This document shows positions 6,363-12,798 of a stretch of 12,798 bases of DNA, piece by piece (position 1 is the first letter of the stretch; each line of letters opens with the position of its first letter). The stretch is from Flavobacteriaceae bacterium UBA4166. Its GTDB lineage: Bacteria; Bacteroidota; Bacteroidia; Flavobacteriales; Flavobacteriaceae. Both the position numbers and the translations under genes were made by a program. The stretch lies in NCBI GenBank assembly GCA_002379985.1, contig DFVG01000014.1, positions 1 to 12,798 of the forward strand, written 5' to 3'. The notes under the pieces were generated by a model that ran no database searches, was not told where the DNA came from, and was given only the letters and a program-made list of their open reading frames with translations.

Positions 6363-7922
6363 TTAAAACGGAATATCATCATCGTCATCCGGCGGCAATC
6401 GGTCTCCGTCATTCATAGAACTCCCAAAAGCCTCATCAGGCGAAGGCAAATGATCTGTTCGGAAGGTATCGTCATTAGCAGCGTCATTCATTCTAGAATG
6501 GATCTCTGTTGGAAAATCAAACGTATCTAAGTTTTCAAAGCGTCCTAGATGTCCAACAAATTTGAGTCGGATTTCATCTAATCCACCATTACGGTGCTTG
6601 GCCACAATGAACTCAGCTTGACCTTCGGTGGGGGTACGCTCTTCGTCGTCCCACTCATCAATTTTATAATATTCGGGACGATAAATAAAAGAAACAATGT
6701 CTGCATCTTGCTCGATGGCTCCAGATTCCCTCAGGTCACTCAACAGTGGACGCTTGCTTCCACCGCGCGTTTCTACCGCACGAGACAGCTGAGAAAGCGC
6801 AATCACCGGAACATTTAATTCTTTCGCTAACGCTTTTAAGTTTCGGGAAATGGTTGAGATCTCTTGTTCGCGGTTTCCTCCCTTTTGACTTCCTCCGGCG
6901 GTCATTAACTGGAGATAATCAATCATGATCAATTGAATGCCATGTTGCGAAGCCAAACGTCGTGCCTTCGCGCGTAAATCGAAGATCGATAAAGAAGGGG
7001 TATCATCGATAAACAGTGGCGCTTTTTCAAGCCCCTTTACCTTCACATTGAGTTGTTCCCACTCGTGCTTTTCTAGGTTCCCCGTTCGCAGTTTTTCCGA
7101 AGAAAGTCCTGTTTCCGAAGAAATCAATCGAGTGATCAATTGTACGGAAGACATCTCTAATGAAAAGAAAGCGACCGGAATGTTATGTTCTACGGAAATA
7201 TTACGCGCCATGGATAAAGTTAGCGCGGTTTTACCCATCCCGGGACGTGCCGCAATGATCACAAGGTCACTAGGCTGCCATCCTGAAGTGAGTTTATCCA
7301 CTTTAGAAAACCCGGAAGGAATTCCGGAAAGTCCCTCTTTATTCGCAATTTCTTCAATTCGCTTTTTTGCCTGAATCACCAAACTTTGCGCTGTCTCTGA
7401 GGAGCGTTTGATATTTCCCTGAGTGACTTCGTATAATTTTGATTCGGCTGTGTCTAACAGATCAAAAACATCGGTAGTTTCATCGTACGATTCTTCAATG
7501 ATTTCATTCGAAATTTTGATCAGGCTACGTTGAATATACTTCTGAAGAATGATACGAGCATGGAACTCAATGTGAGCTGAAGACGATACTTTTTGGGTCA
7601 GTTGAATCAAATAATACTCCCCACCAATACGGTCGAGTTTCGCATCCTTGCGCAACTGGTTAGAAACCGTTAATAAGTCCACCGGTTCGCTATTTTCGAA
7701 GAGCCTGTAAATGGCTTCAAAAATATATTGATGTGCTTCTTTGTAGAATACTTCGGGGTGAAGAATATCAATTACCTCATCGACACCTTTTTTGTCGATC
7801 ATCATCGCTCCTAATACAACTTGCTCTAAATCAACTGCTTGTGGAGGTATTTTTCCCTTTTCCAACGCAATAACCTGCGAAGAACGGGATTTCGGGGAGC
7901 TGTGAGGTTTGACCTTTTCCAT
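6363..7922 (-). CDS. dnaB: replicative DNA helicase DnaB
   Basis: DnaB is the hexameric helicase that unwinds DNA at the replication fork and works with primase DnaG. The protein has 519 residues. The N-terminal domain is at about 27-130 (PPQAVDLEQVVLGAMM), then a linker, then a RecA-type motor from about 200. Walker A is ARPGMGKTA (K231, T232), the catalytic glutamate lies in FFSLEMS (E256), Walker B is LIMIDYLQL (331-339), and the arginine-finger region is KHRNG (442-446). No intein interrupts it. Residues about 475-519 form a low-complexity acidic extension ending PPDDDDDIPF, which matches the C-terminal tip of SSB. The ATG lies five bases from a possible -7 element, so the mRNA may be leaderless. 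accA lies 168 bp upstream on the same strand. Confidence 0.97.
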   Translation of the reverse strand: MEKVKPHSSPKSRSSQVIALEKGKIPPQAVDLEQVVLGAMMIDKKGVDEVIDILHPEVFYKEAHQYIFEAIYRLFENSEPVDLLTVSNQLRKDAKLDRIGGEYYLIQLTQKVSSSAHIEFHARIILQKYIQRSLIKISNEIIEESYDETTDVFDLLDTAESKLYEVTQGNIKRSSETAQSLVIQAKKRIEEIANKEGLSGIPSGFSKVDKLTSGWQPSDLVIIAARPGMGKTALTLSMARNISVEHNIPVAFFSLEMSSVQLITRLISSETGLSSEKLRTGNLEKHEWEQLNVKVKGLEKAPLFIDDTPSLSIFDLRAKARRLASQHGIQLIMIDYLQLMTAGGSQKGGNREQEISTISRNLKALAKELNVPVIALSQLSRAVETRGGSKRPLLSDLRESGAIEQDADIVSFIYRPEYYKIDEWDDEERTPTEGQAEFIVAKHRNGGLDEIRLKFVGHLGRFENLDTFDFPTEIHSRMNDAANDDTFRTDHLPSPDEAFGSSMNDGDRLPPDDDDDIPF

Positions 7923-7927
7923 GGGAG

Positions 7928-7954
7928 CGAATGTAAAAAAAATGTTAAGAGCAA
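7928..7954 (-). promoter_or_regulatory. possible dnaB promoter (leaderless)
   Basis: On the minus strand, TTG (plus-strand CAA at 7952-7954), 16 bp and TACATTCG (plus strand 7928-7935) differ from TAnnTTTG by one base. The element ends five bases before the dnaB ATG, so the transcript would start at or next to the start codon. The spacer is one base shorter than usual, so the call is weak. Confidence 0.35.
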
Positions 7955-7988
7955 CCCCTGTTTTGAAGGGAATCTCTATTCACTAGCC

Positions 7989-8009
7989 ATTAACAATTGC
8001 GTTGTTAAT
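7989..8009. repeat. inverted repeat in the accA-dnaB spacer
   Basis: ATTAACAA (7989-7996) and TTGTTAAT (8002-8009) are perfect 8 bp arms around TTGCG. On the minus strand no T-run follows the arms, so it is not a clear terminator for accA. It lies about 35 bp upstream of the possible dnaB -33 box and could be an operator. A very similar repeat occurs at 12285-12304. Confidence 0.4.
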
Positions 8010-8090
8010 AACTAAAAAAAATTGTTGATAACGTGAAAAATTAAGATACGGATTTTTCCGAAAAATTAGAAACCGTTGCTATGGTTGCTT

Positions 8091-9044
8091 CTATCCTTTA
8101 AAAACTCCCATTTCGGAATATTTTTCCATCCGCTGATCGACCAATTCGGTTGGGGATAAGTTCTTCAATTCATCGTATACTTTTGCGATTGCTTTGGAAA
8201 CTGCTAAGTATGTTTTTTCACGATCACTGTGGGCACCACCCAGAGGTTCTTTTACGATCTGATCAATGATTTTCAGCTTTTTCATGTCGGTTGCTGTCAG
8301 TTTCAACGCTTCCGCAGCCTGTTCTTTGAACTCCCAACTACGCCAAAGGATTGAAGAGCAGCTTTCAGGAGAAATTACAGAATACCAAGTGTTTTCCAGC
8401 ATTAGAATCTTATCTCCTACCCCAATTCCTAGGGCGCCACCACTCGCACCTTCACCGATGATCACCACAATGATAGGTACTTTAAGACGTGTCATCTCTA
8501 AGATATTGCGCGCAATCGCTTCTCCTTGTCCGCGTTCCTCAGCTTCCAGTCCGGGATATGCACCGGGAGTATCAATAAGCGTTACCACAGGAACATTGAA
8601 CTTTTCGGCTGATTTCATCAAACGAAGGGCCTTGCGATATCCTTCCGGATTCGCCATACCGAAGTTTCGATATTGCCGTGTTTTGGTATTGTATCCTTTT
8701 TGTTGACCGATGAACATATAGCTTTGATCTCCGATCTTTCCAAGACCTCCGATCATCGCTTTATCATCCTTAAAATTTCGATCTCCATGTAGTTCCAAAA
8801 AAGAATCCCCACAAATGGCTTTGATATAATCCAAGGTGTAGGGACGATTAGGATGACGCGACAGTTGCACGCGTTGCCATGGGGTTAAATTTTTATAGAT
8901 TTCCTTTTTAGTTTCGTTGAGCTTCTTTTCAATCTGCTTACAGGTATTCGTTACATCAACATCGCTCTCTTCGCCTATCTGACAGGCTTTTTCATATTGT
9001 TCCTGTAATTCTTTAATGGGCAGTTCAAATTCAAGATATTCCAT
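8091..9044 (-). CDS. accA: acetyl-CoA carboxylase carboxyltransferase subunit alpha
   Basis: AccA and AccD together move the carboxyl group from carboxybiotin to acetyl-CoA, giving malonyl-CoA for fatty-acid synthesis. The protein has 317 residues, the usual length. It starts with a helical N-terminal region (MEYLEFELPIKELQ) and contains TPWQRVQLSRHPNRPYTLDYI (54-74). The crotonase-fold carboxyltransferase core has DTPGAYPG (158-165), RGQGEAIARN (171-180) and the oxyanion-hole glycine stretch GEGASGGALGIGVGD (197-211), then SPESCSSILW. A perfect -7 element lies about 32 bp upstream of the ATG, just past the end of the transporter gene. No accD is in the window, as is usual. Confidence 0.97.
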   Translation of the reverse strand: MEYLEFELPIKELQEQYEKACQIGEESDVDVTNTCKQIEKKLNETKKEIYKNLTPWQRVQLSRHPNRPYTLDYIKAICGDSFLELHGDRNFKDDKAMIGGLGKIGDQSYMFIGQQKGYNTKTRQYRNFGMANPEGYRKALRLMKSAEKFNVPVVTLIDTPGAYPGLEAEERGQGEAIARNILEMTRLKVPIIVVIIGEGASGGALGIGVGDKILMLENTWYSVISPESCSSILWRSWEFKEQAAEALKLTATDMKKLKIIDQIVKEPLGGAHSDREKTYLAVSKAIAKVYDELKNLSPTELVDQRMEKYSEMGVFKG

Positions 9045-9072
9045 AAACTTGCTTGCTGTTAATTAAGTCAGT

Positions 9073-9087
9073 CTACAAAGATAGAAT
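9073..9087 (-). promoter_or_regulatory. accA promoter (-7 element)
   Basis: Minus-strand ATTCTATCTTTGTAG contains a perfect TAnnTTTG (TATCTTTG, plus strand 9076-9083). The start of transcription would be near 9068-9071, giving a leader of about 25 bases. I see no good -33 TTG at the right distance. The 15-mer matches the one upstream of tgt at 14 of 15 bases. Confidence 0.6.
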
Positions 9088-9094
9088 TTTGTTT

Positions 9095-9994
9095 TTAGGT
9101 GGCGGCTTTGCTGTGTCGTTTTCTTTTCCACACCTTCACTATTCCATTGGCAATCACGGTACCTAAGATCAAAGCGGCACCATAATAGAATTGCGGACTC
9201 ATATATTCTTCGGAACCTAATATAAACAGCGCCAATAGAATGCCGTAAACTGGCTCTAAATTGATGGTTAGCATCACGGTATACGGACTCAACCAGCGCA
9301 TGACATGAATCGAAGCAATAAAGGCATAGGCTGTGCAGGCGGAAGCTAGCAACAACAAATATCCCCAATCAGATGGAGAAAGCTGAAAGAATGCTGCTGA
9401 AAACCGACCTTCAATAGCGAGGTACAGGGTAATGCACCCTACCCCTGCTAATAATTCATAGAAAGAAATGGCCGCGGCCGAATACTTCAGCGCATAGCGC
9501 CCGTTGATGACCGAAAACAATGCTCCCAAAAAAGAAGCAGCCAAGGCAAGCAGGATCCCTTCCGTATAATCGGTTTCCAGATCAAAGATCAAATAGAGTC
9601 CTGCTACGACCAAGATTCCGAAGAAAACCTCATACCCGATCACTTTCCGCTTAAAAAATAAGGGTTCTAATAAAGAAGTAAAGAAAGCTCCTGTAGACAT
9701 CACGGCCAAGGTGACTGAAACATTGGATACTTTAATTGCACCAAAAAAAGCCATCCAGTGCAACGCGATAATCAAGCCTGATAAGATAAATCCCCAAATA
9801 GTAAGGGCTTTGAATTTTAGATTGATCTTTCGCCATAGAATAAAAATTGCAATAAATGTACTCGCTAGAAGCATACGATACCATACCAGAGGAATGGCAT
9901 CAATAGTAATTAACGCACCTAGTACGGCGGTAAATCCCCAAATAAAGACAATACCATGTAAATGTAGGTACTGAAGAAAATTATCGTTTCGCAT
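9095..9994 (-). CDS. EamA/DMT-family transporter
   Basis: This 299-residue inner-membrane protein of the drug/metabolite transporter superfamily has two EamA repeats (about 9-137 and 148-287) and around ten membrane segments. Typical marks are the WGFTAVLGALI start of helix 1, the first-repeat end VAGLYLIFD, and LNLEPVY-like TINLEPVYGILLALFILGE-like text near residue 245. The C-terminus is short and basic (VWKRKRHSKAAT). The start codon lies inside the end of the upstream permease gene (14 bp overlap), so the two are translationally coupled. EamA proteins export amino acids, nucleotides or other small metabolites; I cannot assign a substrate. Confidence 0.88.
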   Translation of the reverse strand: MRNDNFLQYLHLHGIVFIWGFTAVLGALITIDAIPLVWYRMLLASTFIAIFILWRKINLKFKALTIWGFILSGLIIALHWMAFFGAIKVSNVSVTLAVMSTGAFFTSLLEPLFFKRKVIGYEVFFGILVVAGLYLIFDLETDYTEGILLALAASFLGALFSVINGRYALKYSAAAISFYELLAGVGCITLYLAIEGRFSAAFFQLSPSDWGYLLLLASACTAYAFIASIHVMRWLSPYTVMLTINLEPVYGILLALFILGSEEYMSPQFYYGAALILGTVIANGIVKVWKRKRHSKAAT

Positions 9995-11060
9995 TTCGAA
10001 GCAAGTAAATCGCTAAGATAGCAAAGACAAAGTTGGGAAACCATGTGGCAATAAAAGGAGAGAAATCACTCTGTTCTGCCATGGTTCCAAAGATTTTGTC
10101 GAAGAAAATAAAGACCATTCCAATACTGATACCAATCGCTAGATTGACTCCCATTCCGCCACGGCGCTTCATAGAAGATACGGCGACGGCAATGATGGTT
10201 AGAATATACGCCGACACCGGAATACTCCACCGCTTCCAACGCACTACTTCATAGCGATTGATGTACGAAGACCCTTTTGCCTTTTCGCGCTGAATAAACG
10301 TATTCAACTGCGTAAAATTTAGGGTCTCTGCAATGTACTCCACCGGCGTTAGGTCTTCAATATCGAAGGAAAATACGGTATCCAATTTTGGTTGATAGAT
10401 CAATTCATCTTCCCGTTCTCCTATAATTCTTTTGTTATAATTGAAAAGAGAATAAGTACTATCCTCCACATTGTAGGTAATACGCCCGGCCGAAATTTTG
10501 TACTCAAGTTGATTCCCGTCAAAATGCTCCAGCGTGAAATTATTGCCGGTATTTTGATTCACATTAAAATAGCTTACATAAATATATTCATCGTCATTGA
10601 TCTGACGGTATACGTTAGTTTGATCGCGATCTTGTTTCCCTTTTTTCAAATAATTATACTTGAATTCGTTGAACCCTTTGCTGGCCATGGGTGCTAAATA
10701 CATTCCCAGAAATAAGGCCCCAATACAAACAATGGTAGCGCCGATCATATACGGACGTAAAAATCGATAGAAGGACACGCCACTACTTAAAAAAGCAACA
10801 ACCTCGGTATTGTTAGCCAATTTTGAAGTGAACCAGATTACAGAAAGAAACAAGAATAACGGAAACAACAGATTTGCAAAATAGATCGTAAAATCTAAAT
10901 AGTACTTAGCTACTTCAATAAAAGGAACCTCATTGGCTAAGATCTTATCGATCTTTTCCGCTAGATTGACCGTAATCCCGATAGGAATAAACAGCAAAAG
11001 CATGAGCACAAAAGTGCCTAGATATTTTCTCAGTATGTATCGATCTAGGATGCTCAGCAT
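9981..11060 (-). CDS. LptF/LptG-family permease (lipopolysaccharide export)
   Basis: Members of this family (YjgP/YjgQ) form, with ATPase LptB, the inner-membrane engine that extracts lipopolysaccharide and passes it to the periplasmic bridge. The protein has 359 residues. Membrane segments lie at about 14-32, 57-77 and 103-124, a periplasmic beta-jellyroll domain covers about 135-260, and three further membrane segments lie at about 279-297, 303-321 and 337-354. The cytoplasmic coupling-helix region NNTEVVAFLSSGVSFYRFL (83-101), which docks on LptB in this family, is clear. Sequence alone does not tell me whether it fills the LptF or the LptG role. It begins two bases after the tgt stop codon and overlaps the following transporter gene. 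Confidence 0.9.
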   Translation of the reverse strand: MLSILDRYILRKYLGTFVLMLLLFIPIGITVNLAEKIDKILANEVPFIEVAKYYLDFTIYFANLLFPLFLFLSVIWFTSKLANNTEVVAFLSSGVSFYRFLRPYMIGATIVCIGALFLGMYLAPMASKGFNEFKYNYLKKGKQDRDQTNVYRQINDDEYIYVSYFNVNQNTGNNFTLEHFDGNQLEYKISAGRITYNVEDSTYSLFNYNKRIIGEREDELIYQPKLDTVFSFDIEDLTPVEYIAETLNFTQLNTFIQREKAKGSSYINRYEVVRWKRWSIPVSAYILTIIAVAVSSMKRRGGMGVNLAIGISIGMVFIFFDKIFGTMAEQSDFSPFIATWFPNFVFAILAIYLLRNAKR

Positions 11061-11062
11061 GC

Positions 11063-12193
11063 TTATAAACGTTTATCCATTTGTGCGACCATGGTATTCT
11101 TCCAAGCAAAAAAGGTGCCTGCTTTTATCTGTTTTCTAGCCTCACGAGTCAACCAAAGGTAAAATCCTAAGTTGTGAATGGTTGCGATCTGCCGACCCAA
11201 CATTTCATTGACAGAGAACAAATGACGTAAGTATGCTTTGCTGTAGGCGGTATCTACCCAAGTGATTCCCATGGCATCGATGGGAGAAAAATCATCTTCC
11301 CATTTTTTATTTTTGATATTGATCGTACCTTCTGCCGTAAACAACATTCCATTTCTACCATTTCGAGTAGGCATCACACAGTCGAACATATCAATTCCTA
11401 ACGCAATATTCTCTAAAATATTGATAGGGGTACCCACTCCCATGAGGTAGCGCGGTTTGTCCTTCGGAAGAATTTCTGTCACCACTTCCGTCATGGCATA
11501 CATTTCTTCAGCGGGTTCCCCTACGGAAAGTCCGCCAATGGCATTTCCTTCAGCCCCTACGGAAGCGATATATTCTGCAGATTGTTTTCTAAGGTCTGTA
11601 TACGTGCTCCCTTGAACAATCGGGAAGAACGTCTGCTCATAATCATAAGCAAATGGGGTTTTCTCTAAGTGTGTCAGGCAGCGGTCCAGCCACCGATGTG
11701 TCATATGCATCGAGCGCTTGGCATACTGATAATCACACGGATAGGGTGTACATTCATCGAACGCCATAATGATATCGGCACCAATGACTCGCTGAATTTC
11801 CATCACTCGCTCCGGAGTGAAAAAATGATAGCTGCCGTCAATATGCGACTTGAACTTTACGCCTTCTTCTTTGATCTTGCGATTATCGGAGAGCGAATAC
11901 ACCTGATACCCGCCGCTATCGGTAAGGATATTTCGATTCCAATTCATGAATTTATGGAGTCCGCCTGCTTTCTGAATAATATCTGTCTGCGGTCGCAAGT
12001 ACAAATGATAGGTATTCCCAAGAATGATATCGGGGTTGATCTCCTCCTCCAACTCCCGTTGATGCACGCCTTTTACGGTGGCTACGGTACCCACGGGCAT
12101 AAAAATCGGAGTTTCTACCGGTCCGTGTGCCAATTGTATCGTTCCTGCGCGTGCACGACTGTTTGGATCCGTAGCTTCTAATGTAAATTGCAT
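11063..12193 (-). CDS. tgt: queuine tRNA-ribosyltransferase (tRNA-guanine transglycosylase)
   Basis: Tgt swaps guanine 34 for preQ1 in tRNAs with GUN anticodons, a step of queuosine synthesis. From the ATG at 12193 it has 376 residues, the normal length. A longer frame starts at 12268, but the promoter lies inside that extension. TIM-barrel residues are present: D92 (LTDSGGYQ), D146 (MAFDECTP), GGLSVGE (220-226) and the nucleophile D271 in MFDCVMPTRNGRNG. The zinc site is altered. Where the family has CxCxxC before the S(R/K)AYLRHL motif, this protein reads MGITWVDTAYSKAYLRHL, with no cysteine. The histidine ligand (H340, TIHNL) remains. From memory other Bacteroidota share this loss. It is the first gene of an operon with the permease and transporter. 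Confidence 0.95.
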   Translation of the reverse strand: MQFTLEATDPNSRARAGTIQLAHGPVETPIFMPVGTVATVKGVHQRELEEEINPDIILGNTYHLYLRPQTDIIQKAGGLHKFMNWNRNILTDSGGYQVYSLSDNRKIKEEGVKFKSHIDGSYHFFTPERVMEIQRVIGADIIMAFDECTPYPCDYQYAKRSMHMTHRWLDRCLTHLEKTPFAYDYEQTFFPIVQGSTYTDLRKQSAEYIASVGAEGNAIGGLSVGEPAEEMYAMTEVVTEILPKDKPRYLMGVGTPINILENIALGIDMFDCVMPTRNGRNGMLFTAEGTINIKNKKWEDDFSPIDAMGITWVDTAYSKAYLRHLFSVNEMLGRQIATIHNLGFYLWLTREARKQIKAGTFFAWKNTMVAQMDKRL

Positions 12194-12219
12194 GCCGATT
12201 GAGGGTTGTTTTTCTTGGA

Positions 12220-12234
12220 CTGCAAAGATAGAAT
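12220..12234 (-). promoter_or_regulatory. tgt promoter (-7 element)
   Basis: Minus-strand ATTCTATCTTTGCAG holds a perfect TAnnTTTG (TATCTTTG, plus strand 12223-12230). The expected transcription start near 12215-12218 leaves about 22-25 bases before the ATG at 12193 and rules out translation from the longer frame at 12268. The -33 box is weak or absent. Confidence 0.65.
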
Positions 12235-12284
12235 GATTTATGAGTTTCTTCGGAATTTCAATTCGCAATTAAAATAAGTAAGTA

Positions 12285-12304
12285 ATTAACGACAATTCGT
12301 TAAT
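12285..12304. repeat. inverted repeat between divergent tgt and transketolase genes
   Basis: ATTAACGA (12285-12292) and TCGTTAAT (12297-12304) are perfect 8 bp arms around CAAT. The element lies between the divergent promoters, about 55 bp upstream of the tgt -7 and 20 bp upstream of the transketolase -33 box. It could be an operator for either gene. It resembles the repeat at 7989-8009. Confidence 0.4.
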
Positions 12305-12323
12305 AAATGCTGAAGTTGATGCT

Positions 12324-12353
12324 TTGCCACCCCTCCCTAAAGTAGTACTTTTG
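12324..12353 (+). promoter_or_regulatory. promoter of the transketolase gene
   Basis: TTG (12324-12326), a 19 bp spacer and TACTTTTG (12346-12353) match the Bacteroidota consensus with a perfect TAnnTTTG. Transcription should start near 12358-12361, giving a leader of about 14 bases before the ATG at 12374. Confidence 0.72.
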
Positions 12354-12373
12354 AAGCATTAAATTACTGCTAT

Positions 12374-12798
12374 ATGTCAGATACTGCTACCCTCAACGAT
12401 TTGGTGATACAAGTGCGGCGAGATATTCTTAGACAAGTTCATAAGGTAAATTCTGGCCACCCTGGTGGATCGTTAGGGTGTACCGAATTTTTTGTGGCGC
12501 TCTACCAAGAGCTTATGGACCACAATCCTGATTTTTCCATGGATGGGACCAATGAAGATATCTTTTTTCTTTCGAACGGACATATCTCTCCGGTGTTCTA
12601 CAGCGTCCTGGCGCGTTCAGGATACTTTCCGGTGGAAGAATTGCAAACCTTTCGACACATAGATTCTAGGCTACAAGGACATCCCACAACTCATGAAGGA
12701 CTTCCCGGCATTCGTATTGCTTCCGGAAGTTTGGGACAAGGAATTTCAGTAGCGATTGGTGCTGCGGAAGCAAAGAAATTAAACAAGGACACGCACTT
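12374..12798 (+). CDS. transketolase, N-terminal subunit (cut by the window end)
   Basis: Transketolase moves two-carbon units between sugar phosphates in the pentose phosphate pathway using thiamine diphosphate. The first 141 residues are visible and the frame runs open to the right edge. Cofactor and substrate histidines are in place: H29 (NSGHPGGSLG), H70 (FLSNGHISPV) and H103 (LQGHPTTHEGLPGI), followed by the cofactor-binding GSLGQGISVAIGAA (118-131). The short N-terminus and overall sequence resemble the small-subunit form of about 280 residues, in which the pyrimidine-binding and C-terminal domains are encoded by the next gene. That partner lies outside the window, so a full-length single-chain enzyme is not excluded. 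The start is the first ATG, 20 bases after the promoter's -7 element. Confidence 0.92.
   Translation, partial: MSDTATLNDLVIQVRRDILRQVHKVNSGHPGGSLGCTEFFVALYQELMDHNPDFSMDGTNEDIFFLSNGHISPVFYSVLARSGYFPVEELQTFRHIDSRLQGHPTTHEGLPGIRIASGSLGQGISVAIGAAEAKKLNKDTH

Noticed and set aside
8023..8031. DnaA-box-like TTATCAACA (minus strand) upstream of dnaB
   Set aside because: It differs from TTATNCACA at one core base and stands alone. There is no cluster of boxes, no dnaA or dnaN and no unwinding element, so it is not an origin.
8052..8066. ATTTTT-CCG-AAAAAT repeat after accA as a terminator
   Set aside because: The stem is only six A-T pairs with a 3-base loop, too weak to call. accA may read through into dnaB.
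11669..12181. 170-codon plus-strand frame inside tgt, and similar antisense frames at 6937-7374 and 8266-8706
   Set aside because: They are antisense to conserved genes and show no protein motifs. They arise from codon usage of the true genes.
12194..12268. 25-residue N-terminal extension of tgt
   Set aside because: A perfect -7 element lies within this stretch, and the family's N-terminus aligns with the ATG at 12193.

Overview
The window is a housekeeping stretch of a Bacteroidota chromosome, most likely a member of the Flavobacteriaceae. Several signs point there. The promoters follow the Bacteroidota pattern (TTG, about 19 bp, TAnnTTTG). Shine-Dalgarno sequences are absent. The proteins, including a Bacteroidota-type queuine tRNA-ribosyltransferase and a transketolase split into subunits, are of that lineage. 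Base composition is moderately AT-rich. I cannot name the genus.

Layout. Positions 1-258 hold two nearly identical promoters that fire leftwards, with AT-rich upstream elements. They lead into a sequence at the left edge that resembles a flavobacterial rRNA operon leader, so a 16S rRNA gene probably lies just outside the window. About 480 bp with no convincing gene follow. The rightward translation cluster thrS-infC-rpmI-rplT (778-4000) starts from a clear promoter and ends in a strong intrinsic terminator. infC appears to start at a rare AUA codon. A secreted OmpA-domain protein (4103-5044) then faces a leftward block stop codon to stop codon.

The leftward block, in transcription order from the right, is tgt (from 12193), an LptF/LptG-type permease, an EamA transporter, accA, dnaB and a secreted glutamine-amidotransferase-like protein. 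That last protein is of a type often labelled 'asparagine synthetase B'. tgt, the permease and the transporter are tightly packed or overlapping and form an operon. accA has its own -7 element. At the right edge the rightward transketolase N-terminal subunit gene starts, divergent from tgt, and is cut by the window end.

The genes cover tRNA charging and modification, translation initiation, ribosome assembly, replication, fatty-acid synthesis, lipopolysaccharide export and sugar phosphate metabolism. I see no mobile element, CRISPR array, phage or defence system. The most notable points are an SSB-like acidic tip at the end of DnaB, loss of the three zinc-binding cysteines in Tgt, the AUA start of infC, the secreted amidotransferase-fold protein, and the tandem rRNA-type promoters.
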